Assembly: GCF_016427565.1 (NCBI RefSeq) | Contig: NZ_JAELXT010000020.1 | Location: forward strand, 26,569 to 90,568 | Origin: Microvirga splendida | GTDB taxonomy: Bacteria; Pseudomonadota; Alphaproteobacteria; Rhizobiales; Beijerinckiaceae | Length of the DNA stretch: 64,000 nt | Reading direction: 5' to 3' | Part shown: positions 9,015-16,604 of the stretch, piece after piece | Position numbering within the stretch: the first letter of the stretch is position 1 | Layout: every line of letters begins with the position of its first letter | Made by a program: the position numbers and the translations under genes | Notes under the pieces: model-generated | Told to the model about the DNA's origin: nothing | The model's input: only the letters and a program-made list of their open reading frames with translations | Database searches by the model: none

Positions 9015-9452
9015 CTAAGGCTCGCGATAGGCCTTGGGAGCGATGCGCAGCTCATAGCGCGCAGGATCCTCCTGAAAGATCAAACCGCCCTCGCGCTCGG
9101 AGAACGGAGGCAGGTAGTCTAAGGTGATCTCGCTCCTTTCCACGACGGACGAGCCCTGGCGCAGCTCTCCCGTAATCTGCAGCCCGGCGGCCGTTGTGCT
9201 GCTGTGGTTGCGTGCCCGGAACTGCACCACATGACCGCCGCGGGTCGGTTCCGTGCGGATGGCTTCGGCGGTTATATCCGGTATCTTCGCCTCGGTCGTC
9301 AGAGCGTAGTACACGATATAGCCAAGGGTTCCGAGAACGAGCAGAAGGCCGCAGGCGGCCGCCACCCACTCCCACTTCGATGTTGTCGACCCGGGATGGA
9401 TCTGTCTGGAGCTCTCGGATTTCCTGGGCGGAGACTTGGTCGGTGCGTTCAT
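9015..9452 (-). CDS. TIGR02588-type single-pass membrane protein
   Basis: This 145-residue protein has one membrane segment (WVAAACGLLLVLGTLGYIVYYAL) at about residues 29-51 and a soluble domain of short beta strands (VVQFRARNHSSTTAAGLQITGEL). Both features fit the TIGR02588 family, which is usually encoded beside a TIGR02587 membrane protein, as it is here. The ATG at 9450-9452 gives the short N-terminal tail before the membrane segment. It ends the operon whose upstream member is at 9466-10317, with 13 bp between them. Function is unknown in the family. Confidence 0.8.
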   Translation of the reverse strand: MNAPTKSPPRKSESSRQIHPGSTTSKWEWVAAACGLLLVLGTLGYIVYYALTTEAKIPDITAEAIRTEPTRGGHVVQFRARNHSSTTAAGLQITGELRQGSSVVERSEITLDYLPPFSEREGGLIFQEDPARYELRIAPKAYREP

Positions 9453-9465
9453 GGCCCCCTCCGGA

Positions 9466-10317
9466 TCAGAGAATGAGGCGCGCGGCGGCCGCGCCAATCG
9501 CTCCGGGAAAGCCCAGAACAATGCTGGCGCCCAGAACCTCTTCAAGGTCCGCCCCTTCGAACCGCCCAAAGGTCCATAGCAGATAGGCGCTGATGAGCAG
9601 CACAATCGCGTAGCCGACGACGGTAAAGCGCATGAACAGGCTCCAGAAGCCCGGGTCCTCTGCAAGCTGAGGCTGGCCTGGGAAGTTCACGGCATAGACG
9701 AAGGCATGCATCAGGATGAGGGACAGCAGAGCAAGGGCGATCACCTGCCACGGTCCCATCATGTACGACAGCAGCACGATCTCCTCCGTCGGCGCCACGT
9801 TGAGCCCGATGAAGATCGCGCCGACCCCCATCAGGAACAGCTCGCCCGGGTAGCTCGGGTCCTGGGCGATCTCCTCGTCCTGAGATCCCTGTTGCTCCCC
9901 CGAGAGCTGGCCGCGGGCCAGCATGGCGCCGATGCTGCCGGGAAAGGTCTGGAGGGCAACCTTGCCGATGATCTCGCGAGCCGGCATGCCGAACCGGATC
10001 ACCTCGAAGATGAACAGGACGACGATGGCCATGACCGCAGCGGCCGCGATTGCCACGAAGGCATCGACGATCCCGTCGACCAGTCCGTCAGTCTGTTTGA
10101 AGCCGCTGAAGCGTGACAGGACCGTCAGGAGCGGGATCAGGACCAGAGTCAGGATGACCAGGCGCCATTCGTCGATCCAGAAGCCGATCCACCACATCTC
10201 CATGGTCATCAGCATGGGCAGTGCAAAGATCAGAGACCCGGCAAAGGCGCGCGCCAAGCCAATGAAGAATTGCCGCTCGCGCCCTGGGTTCGCGCGGGAT
10301 CCTGCGCCTGTCGTCAT
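9466..10317 (-). CDS. TIGR02587 / DUF2391 family integral membrane protein
   Basis: This 283-residue polytopic protein has six or seven hydrophobic segments. The signature-like stretch APTEEIVLLSYMMGPW lies near the middle and MHAFVYAVNF near the end. I recognise it as the TIGR02587 (DUF2391) family. It is paired with a TIGR02588 protein, the association that defines both families. The ATG at 10315-10317 is preceded by GGAGG with suitable spacing; a start 33 bp further upstream is less likely. No enzymatic motif is evident. Role unknown. Confidence 0.82.
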   Translation of the reverse strand: MTTGAGSRANPGRERQFFIGLARAFAGSLIFALPMLMTMEMWWIGFWIDEWRLVILTLVLIPLLTVLSRFSGFKQTDGLVDGIVDAFVAIAAAAVMAIVVLFIFEVIRFGMPAREIIGKVALQTFPGSIGAMLARGQLSGEQQGSQDEEIAQDPSYPGELFLMGVGAIFIGLNVAPTEEIVLLSYMMGPWQVIALALLSLILMHAFVYAVNFPGQPQLAEDPGFWSLFMRFTVVGYAIVLLISAYLLWTFGRFEGADLEEVLGASIVLGFPGAIGAAAARLIL

Positions 10318-10378
10318 CGAGATCGGACCTCCTGCTCCGCCCGGATACATCGTGCAAGTAGGGCGGCAGCTGCCAAGG

Positions 10379-10957
10379 TCACCTCGTTTGATTGGCTCCC
10401 TGGTCTCGGATCGCCCAGCCGGCGAACCAGCCGCCGAGAGCGGCGCCGATAGTGTCCATCACCAGATCGATCAGCGTATCGACGACGGTCAGGTTGAGAA
10501 ACAGCATCTCCACGATCTCCCAGGCAATGCCGAGCCCCAACCCTATCAGGGCAGCCTTGAGCACGAAGGAGCCGCTGCCGGGAGCATCGTCGATCGAACC
10601 GCCGGTCCACAAGCGGTACATGAGCGCGGAGACCAGAGCGAAGGGCGTGAAGGTGTGAATGAACTCGTCATACCAGACGAACTGGTTGAACCAGTTCCAG
10701 GCCCAGCCGCCCGCATTCAGCAGGGCCGCGCAGACGATAAGAAAGCTCATCAGGCTCGGGATGCGGTCCTTCATCAGCATGAAGGCAAGGGACAGGATGA
10801 AGAAGCCGCCGATGGTCCACAATCCACCCCAGCGCTGGAGCCACCAGACCGCCACAAATGCAATCGCCTGGAGCGCTACGCCGACCCAGGCCAGCATGCG
10901 CCAGGTGCCGCTGTTCACGGATGAGGACGATGAGGAGTGGGTGTAAGTGCTTGCCAT
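10379..10957 (-). CDS. DUF2238/YjdF-like membrane protein
   Basis: This 192-residue protein starts with a Ser-rich cytoplasmic tail followed by about five hydrophobic helices. Conserved polar residues sit in YDEFIHTFTPFAL, AWEIVEM and DLVMDTIGAALGG. This D/H/E/D pattern resembles the DUF2238 (YjdF) group. The family assignment is by motif resemblance only. The ATG at 10955-10957 has an AGGTGG upstream. It is 61 bp ahead of the TIGR02587 gene on the same strand and likely opens a three-gene operon. A possible ECF-type promoter lies at 11067-11091. Confidence 0.65.
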   Translation of the reverse strand: MASTYTHSSSSSSVNSGTWRMLAWVGVALQAIAFVAVWWLQRWGGLWTIGGFFILSLAFMLMKDRIPSLMSFLIVCAALLNAGGWAWNWFNQFVWYDEFIHTFTPFALVSALMYRLWTGGSIDDAPGSGSFVLKAALIGLGLGIAWEIVEMLFLNLTVVDTLIDLVMDTIGAALGGWFAGWAIRDQGANQTR

Positions 10958-11338
10958 GAGTTCCACCTGTAGGCCCGTATTGGGTCTGAGATGGCCGGAC
11001 CGGCCATCCTGGCTGTCGTTAGCGTCGGAACCGCTGACCGGTTGTGCCGCCGCGGACCGCAGGGCTAACCGGGCCTCAGACTGACCGTTCCGGCAGGAAC
11101 TCGGGAAATGTCTGGCTGCGTACGGGAAATCATGGGCATCAGCCCAACCCGGGCCGGTCCTGGGGGTCCGTGGCGCGTGACGGCACCTGTGCGCGGGTAC
11201 TGTCTGTTGCCGTACTTGGAAAAGGCCCGGCGCCGTCCTCGAGCCGAAACCGGCGCCGGCCCTGAGCATTGGCCCGGCAATGACACCCATCAACCAGCCG
11301 GTCCGCGCAATGCGGCATGGCATGTTAAGGAGAATACC
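10958..11338. other. Divergent promoter region, about 380 bp
   Basis: It lies between the minus-strand membrane operon and the plus-strand 52-residue protein. It holds a possible EcfG-type promoter on the minus strand (11067-11091). No gene is recognised, although the DNA is open in several frames. Confidence 0.5.
11067..11091 (-). promoter_or_regulatory. Possible EcfG (general stress) sigma-factor promoter
   Basis: Reading the minus strand, GGAAC (11091-11087) is followed after 16 bases by GGTT (11070-11067). The alphaproteobacterial EcfG consensus is GGAAC, 16-17 bases, CGTT, so one -10 base differs. It is 110 bp upstream of the DUF2238-like gene. The position is reasonable but a single near-match can occur by chance. 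Confidence 0.35.
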
Positions 11339-11497
11339 ATGTTGAGCTTCACAGTGCTGTTGTGGGCAGGGCTTGTGACGGTGCTGCTTGCGGCGGTGAT
11401 CGGATCCATGAATGCGGGACGCTACGTGAGGAAGCCGGCTGTCGTGCGGGTGGTGGCTAGGACGAAGCCGAGCGCCTGGCGCAGCAGGAATGAATAG
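11339..11497 (+). CDS. 52-residue small membrane protein
   Basis: The peptide is almost entirely one hydrophobic helix (LSFTVLLWAGLVTVLLAAVI, residues 2-21) followed by a basic tail of about 25 residues rich in Arg, Lys and Val. The start is supported by a strong AAGGAG 8 bases before the ATG at 11339-11341. It sits alone between divergent and convergent neighbours. I do not recognise a family. The helix plus positively charged tail predicts an inner-membrane protein with a cytoplasmic C-terminus. Confidence 0.6.
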   Translation: MLSFTVLLWAGLVTVLLAAVIGSMNAGRYVRKPAVVRVVARTKPSAWRSRNE

Positions 11498-11569
11498 GCG
11501 TCACTGCTTCCGCCAAGGTTGTCGGTCACGAGCAGGGTGGCGTTGCGCCCGCCATCCGACCGGGACCGG

Positions 11570-12433
11570 TCATTCCCCGCGGCTGAGCTGCCGGAGCGCA
11601 ATCTTTCGGGCGATGCTCTCCACCGCAAGGGTGAGCGAGCGCATCAGCTCGGAGCCTTCACGGTAGTCGGTGGGCGCAAGGTTCTGGACACGCCGTTTCG
11701 GGTCCACATCCTCCATGCCGCGCCATTCCTCGGCTTCATCGCTCTTGTAAACGCCGAGGGCGAGACCGCCTCGGTCGTGCAGGAAGCGGAACACGGCCAT
11801 ATCGCTGCTGCCGTCGCCGGCATAAATCACCTGATCGAGGGGGACATGCCACGTGTCGTCGGGTACATCCTGGTAGACATGCGCCGGGGCATTCGGCCCT
11901 GTCGGCTCAAGCCCCTTGCACAGAGCCAGGATGTAGCGGACCTTTTCCGGATGGGTGACGGTCACCATGGGAAAGTCCAGTTCTCCCGTTCGCTCGTCGA
12001 AATGGAGCTTCGTGCCCCACAATCCGTCGATCTCCCGCGCGATCCTTGTGGCGGCCATCACGTCGTAGAGCCCCGAGCTGACAACATAGAATTCGAGGCC
12101 CACATCCTGCGTCACCTCGCGCGCCGTGCGGCGCAGGGACTCGAACATGTCCGGCACGCCCTCGTAAGGATCGAGATCACGGCCGACCTCCTCCACAAGG
12201 TCCCGCGTGATCTTCACATCGCCCGACCGGGACAACTGGGCGAGGGCGTAGGCCTTCGCCAGGATCTCGTCCCAACCCTGCTTACGGAGCGGTTCGACGT
12301 GATCGCGCTTCCAGGTTCGGGGATCCACCCCGCAGCGGCGCACCAGGGCGTCGAGGGTGCCGGGAGCGAGCGTCAGGTCGAAGTCGAAGATGAGCGCCAT
12401 GCGGCCGTGGGAATTTTCAGTTGCGGTCGTCAT
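11570..12433 (-). CDS. HAD-superfamily phosphatase (SerB-like)
   Basis: This 287-residue soluble enzyme has all four HAD motifs: DFDLT (nucleophile Asp, residues 17-21), the Ser of VVSSG, a Lys in HPEKVRY, and YAGDGSSD with the metal-binding Asp. The cap region between motifs I and II is helical, as in phosphoserine phosphatase-like HADs. It hydrolyses a phosphomonoester, but the substrate cannot be assigned. Its stop at 11570 is convergent with the small membrane protein, and its start is divergent from the secreted protein at 12703. Confidence 0.82.
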   Translation of the reverse strand: MTTATENSHGRMALIFDFDLTLAPGTLDALVRRCGVDPRTWKRDHVEPLRKQGWDEILAKAYALAQLSRSGDVKITRDLVEEVGRDLDPYEGVPDMFESLRRTAREVTQDVGLEFYVVSSGLYDVMAATRIAREIDGLWGTKLHFDERTGELDFPMVTVTHPEKVRYILALCKGLEPTGPNAPAHVYQDVPDDTWHVPLDQVIYAGDGSSDMAVFRFLHDRGGLALGVYKSDEAEEWRGMEDVDPKRRVQNLAPTDYREGSELMRSLTLAVESIARKIALRQLSRGE

Positions 12434-12702
12434 GGCGGCTCCTCATGCGATCACGTCGTGAAAGGAGCAATACACCTGTCACGCCTGGCTGGAGCAACAC
12501 CCACAAAGCCGGAAATGTTGCGCTTGAAGACTGCATCGGCCGAAGGGATTCCGTACGGCGCCGGACGCTCCGGTGGGTTCCTGCCTACAGCGGACCGAGG
12601 CCTTGTTCTTTGTCCATTGCCGTACGGATCGGGACGCCCGTTCGGATCCACCTGTCGTCTTGCGGCTTTGATCCAGGGTCGGGGGCGGCACAGGAGGTGA
12701 CT

Positions 12703-13077
12703 ATGCGCGGACGATCACTTGCGGTGCTCACGGCCGCGATCGTGGCAGGCGGCTCGACGGTCGCGCTTGCCCAGGGCGGCCAGAGCCCGTCAACTCAACA
12801 GCGGCAGCAGGTAGAGACGACCGGAACCGCCGCGCCGGGCGCTGAGCGGGCCTTGGATCTGCGGGAGCTCAACTCTCCCATGGTCGATCCGGGGCTGGTG
12901 GAGCCGGGGCGGGTGCGTGAGTACCTGCAATCGCGCGGCTTCTCCGACATCTCCAACCTGCGCCGGGACGGCACCTTCTATACCGGGACAGCACAGTGGC
13001 GCGGACAGCGGACGGACATCAGGGTGGATGCGCGCAACGGCTTCATCATCGAGCCGGAGCAGCACCTCCAGAAATAG
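12703..13077 (+). CDS. Secreted PepSY-like small protein
   Basis: The 124-residue protein has a signal peptide ending near VALAQGG (residues 1-24) and a low-complexity linker. A C-terminal unit with the sequence REYLQSRGFSDISNLRRDG followed by short beta strands resembles PepSY-type modules. The start at 12703 is supported by AGGAGGTG upstream. The PepSY assignment is a resemblance, not a confirmed match. Its neighbours are other exported or membrane proteins in the same region. A periplasmic location is likely and function unknown. Confidence 0.65.
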   Translation: MRGRSLAVLTAAIVAGGSTVALAQGGQSPSTQQRQQVETTGTAAPGAERALDLRELNSPMVDPGLVEPGRVREYLQSRGFSDISNLRRDGTFYTGTAQWRGQRTDIRVDARNGFIIEPEQHLQK

Positions 13078-13180
13078 CACCGGCAATCGGATCTCCGCTG
13101 ACCGGGGGCAATCGACAGACTCGGGGTTCCGGCATCGTCCGCCCGGGGCTCTGTCAGCGTGACCAAACGGCGGCCACCCG

Positions 13181-14011
13181 GTGACAGAGCCGAACCTGAG
13201 GAATGCAAGACACCGAAGGCTGGTGACCATCGCAGCGCGCGCGGGCTATGGCGCTCGGGGAGCGCTGTACCTGGCGATTGGTACGCTCGCCTTGCTGGCA
13301 GCCCTCGATCTGGGCGGGGATCCTGTCGGCACGCGCGGCGCCTTGCGGGTGCTGTTCGCTCAGCCGTCAGGTTCCCTGCTCCTCGGCGGCATCGCAGTGG
13401 GGTTTGCCTGCCTTTGTGCCTGGCGGCTCATTCAGGCCGCGATGGATCCCGCCGGATACGGCCGCGACCTGAAAGGGCTTGGCATCCGGATCGTCCTGGC
13501 AGCAAGCGCGCTTGTCTATGGCGGAATTGCCGCCTTTGCGGTCGGCCTCATGCTTCGGTGGCAGGATGCCGATCTGGTTCCTCGCAGTTCCGCCGTGACG
13601 GCATGGTTTGCCTCGATCATGGCGGCCCCGTTCGGCCCGTGGCTGGCAGGGGCCTTCGGGCTGGCTGTTATCGGAACGGGGGTCGCCAAGGTGATCAAGG
13701 CCTGGCGGGCCGAATTCGACGAGCACCTGGAATGCGAGGATCATATCCGGCTCTGGGCGGTTCCGGTCAGCCGGTTCGGCCTGACCGCGCGCGGCCTTCT
13801 GTTTCTCCTGATCGGGGGATCCATGGTCTTGGCCGCCTTCCAACTGCAGGCCGACCGGGCACTTGGGCTCGCCGGGGTGCTTCGATTGCTCGAACACACG
13901 CCCTATGGCTGGATTCTGCTCACTGCTGCAGCGTTCGGGCTCGGCGCTTTTGGCGTCTTCGGGCTGATCGAGGCCGTGTACCGCCGGATCGACGTGAAGG
14001 ACATCGACTGA
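13181..14011 (+). CDS. DUF1206 family membrane protein
   Basis: This 276-residue protein has six hydrophobic helices arranged as three two-helix repeats. Each begins with an aromatic or Gly-rich segment such as ARAGYGARGALYLAIG, GIRIVLAASALVYGG and VSRFGLTARGLLFLLIG. That threefold repeat defines DUF1206. The start is GTG at 13181 without a strong ribosome site, so the N-terminus is tentative. Function is unknown. In the families I know, DUF1206 genes are often linked to stress responses, which fits this neighbourhood but is only inference. Confidence 0.85.
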   Translation: MTEPNLRNARHRRLVTIAARAGYGARGALYLAIGTLALLAALDLGGDPVGTRGALRVLFAQPSGSLLLGGIAVGFACLCAWRLIQAAMDPAGYGRDLKGLGIRIVLAASALVYGGIAAFAVGLMLRWQDADLVPRSSAVTAWFASIMAAPFGPWLAGAFGLAVIGTGVAKVIKAWRAEFDEHLECEDHIRLWAVPVSRFGLTARGLLFLLIGGSMVLAAFQLQADRALGLAGVLRLLEHTPYGWILLTAAAFGLGAFGVFGLIEAVYRRIDVKDID

Positions 14012-14261
14012 TCCAGCCTCCGCATGCGGATAAGCGGTTTCATGGGATGTGAATGAAGTGGCAAATAATAGATCATACTATAGCCAGCTGTCGTAGAAAG
14101 TAGATCGTGAGTATCTCCGTACGCTAGCGAACGGAAGGGGCAGTTCGAAGGGATATACCGGCCGTCGACCGCATTAGCCGTGTCTGAGCGCGGATGTTCT
14201 GCTCGATGATTACGAGCATGCGCGCCGGTAACCAGCATATTCGACACAGAGGAGGCTTTCG

Positions 14262-14690
14262 ATGAAGCTACGTAATATTTCCCGTATCAGCGCCTATGCC
14301 TTCGGTCTCGCCCTGGTGGCGGCTCCCGTGAGCGCCGCAGAGTTCGGCATGTGGGATGCGGACCGCGATGCCGGCCTGAACAACAGCGAGTTCCGTACCG
14401 GTTTCGAGAAGGCCGGCGTGTTCAACGAGTGGGATGCGGATAGCAACGCCGCCCTGACCGAGAGCGAGTTCGAGACGGGTCTGGGTGACAACGCAACGGC
14501 GTTCAACACCCGCTTCGGCGAAGATGCCTTCAACGAATGGGACGTGAACAACGACACCCGGCTGACCGACAGCGAGTTCTACGATGGTGTTTATGCGTCT
14601 TACGACGAGAACAACAATAACATCATCGAGGAGCCCGAGTTCGGCGATGTCGGCGACGACATGGGCGATGGCGGTCTCTGGGACGTCTAA
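14262..14690 (+). CDS. Secreted EF-hand calcium-binding protein
   Basis: This 142-residue protein has a signal peptide (residues 1-27, ending VSAAEF) and four EF-hand-like loops: DADRDAGLNNSE, DADSNAALTESE, DVNNDTRLTDSE and DENNNNIIEEPE. Each shows the D-x-[DN]-x-[DN] pattern with Glu at position 12, and most are followed by F and Gly. It is very acidic. AGGAGG lies upstream of the ATG at 14262. The loop pattern (WDAD and EF..G) closely resembles the EF-hand block of the 6442-8286 protein. Calcium binding in the periplasm or outside the cell is a good inference. Confidence 0.85.
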   Translation: MKLRNISRISAYAFGLALVAAPVSAAEFGMWDADRDAGLNNSEFRTGFEKAGVFNEWDADSNAALTESEFETGLGDNATAFNTRFGEDAFNEWDVNNDTRLTDSEFYDGVYASYDENNNNIIEEPEFGDVGDDMGDGGLWDV

Positions 14691-14700
14691 TCTCAACAAC

Positions 14701-14729
14701 GGTGAGGCGGGGCTTGCCCCGCCTCCACC
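14701..14729 (+). terminator. GC hairpin after the EF-hand gene
   Basis: GGTGAGGCGGGG pairs with CCCCGCCTCCACC around a 4-base loop, 10 bp after the stop. Only a weak AATTGTT follows, so it is terminator-like rather than a textbook terminator. Confidence 0.55.
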
Positions 14730-14835
14730 AATTGTTCGTCGAGCCTGAACGCAGGCGATCTCCTGCCGACAGAAGACGCGTAGGAAGCGCCATGATCCTA
14801 TCGTCGGCCGTTCGAAGGAGATCCCAGGACCGGTG

Positions 14836-15336
14836 TCAGCTTCTCTTCTCGAATTCGGAGGCGGCGATCTCCCGGACAGCCCTGTCCGCATAGAGCTGAA
14901 GTTCGGCTTTGTCGCCCCGGGAGAAGACACGAGGTTTCGTATCGATCAGGCACAGGGCGCCGAGCCTGACGTTCTTGAGGAAGGTTAGAGGGGCTCCCGC
15001 GTAAAACCGAATGAAGGGAGTGCCGGTCACGAAAGGATTTTCCTTGAAGCGGTCGTCCGCCAAGGTATCGGCGATGACGAAAACCTCATCGCTTAAGATC
15101 GTGTAATTGCAGAAGGCTGCGTCCCGCGGTGTTTCACCAGGATCCATGCCTTGCGCTGCCTTGATGCGCTGCCGGGCTTTGTCCAGCAGGGTGAGCGTGC
15201 AGATCGGGACCTCGAAGTGCAGCCGTGCCTCTTCGCAAATCCGATCGAGCGCAGGATCGGCCTTTGCATCGAGCGCGCCGGTTTCCAGGAGGATCTGCAG
15301 GCGCTCCTCCTCGTTCGCGCCGGTGGGGAAAGGCAT
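14836..15336 (-). CDS. GAF-domain protein
   Basis: This 166-residue protein is essentially one GAF domain. It has an N-terminal helix (EEERLQILLETGALD), the core FEVPICTLTLLDKARQRIKAAQG, the conserved F-C-N-Y turn in RDAAFCNYTILSD, and GAPLTFLKNVRLGALCLIDTKPR. This architecture matches stand-alone or sensor-kinase-linked GAF domains that bind small ligands or tetrapyrroles. No output domain is attached. The ATG at 15336 is used; an ATG 24 bp upstream is possible. Its partner is unknown. Confidence 0.82.
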   Translation of the reverse strand: MPFPTGANEEERLQILLETGALDAKADPALDRICEEARLHFEVPICTLTLLDKARQRIKAAQGMDPGETPRDAAFCNYTILSDEVFVIADTLADDRFKENPFVTGTPFIRFYAGAPLTFLKNVRLGALCLIDTKPRVFSRGDKAELQLYADRAVREIAASEFEKRS

Positions 15337-15489
15337 TGCTCTCGATCCTCGGTGCCTCATTCCTGAAGCATGCGCTGCGGGAAGGCTATCGTCGCACGAA
15401 AAGTCGGTTTATTCAGCCGGCCGAATCCACTTCAGAGCGGACGCAAGCTACTCGCATCCCGGTTATAAACCGTCTGCGTTAATCAGTTC

Positions 15490-16539
15490 CTATGGCGGAG
15501 CCTCGTCGGATCCGGGTTGTCGTTCTTTCGAGAGGGCATGCTCGACCTCGTGCCATGCTGGTTTTCTTCGAATCGCTCGGTCGTAGAGGAGCGGCCGCTG
15601 CGGGGCGCCGTCGGGCCGCGGGCGGAAGCCGTTCAGCCAGGTCCGGTCGTCGGACAGGCGCCATGTGCTCACGGCGAGAACCTCGGTCTCCTCAAGGACG
15701 AGATCGAGATAGGCCCGGTAGGTGTCGGCCACGATAGCGTCGCGCCGCCTCCGGTCGCGGGGGCAAAGGTGATCCGAGACATCCAGTTCGGTGATCATGA
15801 CGGTCAGGCCCATGGCCCGAACCTCCCGGAGGAAGGTTCGAAGCTCCGGGTGATTTCGCGGCTGCTCCAGGGCGGTCAGGTGGGACTGGATGCCCAGGCA
15901 GGCTATCGGGGTGCCCCTGGACTTTTCCCGCTCGAGCAGGGCGAGCATCTGCCGGCGCTTGTCCTCGGCCGCCGGTGAGGCGTATTCGAGCCCCATCTCG
16001 TTGAGAACGAGAATGGCCGCCGGGTCCAGGAGCGAGGCCTGGTGAAACGCGGTCTCGATATAACCGGGGCCGAACGCCGAGAGAAATGGCGTCTCGCGCA
16101 AGCTGTCCGCCCTGCCGTCGGCAGGCTCCAGCGGTTCGTTCACCACGTCCCAGGAATGCAGCCGCCCGGCATACCGGGTCACCGTCGCCTGCAAGTGGTC
16201 CATCGCGGCTTCCCGGAACCGTTTCTCAGGCTCTGTGCGAAGCGCGGGAGGAACGGACTCGTGCCACCAAAGCGTGTGCCCGTGAACCGCCAGGGCATTG
16301 GCCAATGCAAAGGAAACCAACTCATCGGCGGCCGAGTAGTCGGGGAAGCCGGGATTCGGGCATACGGCATCCCACTTCATTTCATATTCTGGCGTAACAA
16401 TAGAGCAATCACGCAGAATTGCCCGGGTGAGAGGTTGTGCCAGAACGTCGGAGGTGCATACAGCGGTGCCGAAAAGCAGGCCGTTTTGAGCAGCGGCGCT
16501 CGACAAGCCGCCCATCCTTTGCTCATGGTGCATATTCAT
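15490..16539 (-). CDS. Glycoside hydrolase family 10 (endo-xylanase-like)
   Basis: This 349-residue protein has the GH10 (beta/alpha)8 signatures. The acid/base Glu135 is in SWDVVNEPL and the nucleophile Glu251 in VMITELDVSD. Substrate-site segments EYEMKWD, HGHTLWWHE and GIQSHL are also present. GH10 enzymes cleave beta-1,4-xylan with retention. The length is that of a bare catalytic domain. I see no Sec or Tat signal peptide at the N-terminus (MNMHHEQRMGG), which is odd for a polymer-degrading enzyme. It is divergent from the RsbU-like gene with 65 bp between starts. Confidence 0.88.
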   Translation of the reverse strand: MNMHHEQRMGGLSSAAAQNGLLFGTAVCTSDVLAQPLTRAILRDCSIVTPEYEMKWDAVCPNPGFPDYSAADELVSFALANALAVHGHTLWWHESVPPALRTEPEKRFREAAMDHLQATVTRYAGRLHSWDVVNEPLEPADGRADSLRETPFLSAFGPGYIETAFHQASLLDPAAILVLNEMGLEYASPAAEDKRRQMLALLEREKSRGTPIACLGIQSHLTALEQPRNHPELRTFLREVRAMGLTVMITELDVSDHLCPRDRRRRDAIVADTYRAYLDLVLEETEVLAVSTWRLSDDRTWLNGFRPRPDGAPQRPLLYDRAIRRKPAWHEVEHALSKERQPGSDEAPP

Positions 16540-16604
16540 CCCTCGCCCGCGAACACTGTCACGGGTCCATTTCAGCTTAACCGATACCGCCGCAGCCCCC
16601 TTCT

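Noticed and set aside
9466..10957. Reading the three-gene membrane operon as an ABC or two-component transporter
   Set aside because: No nucleotide-binding domain, substrate-binding protein or transporter signature is present in any of the three proteins.
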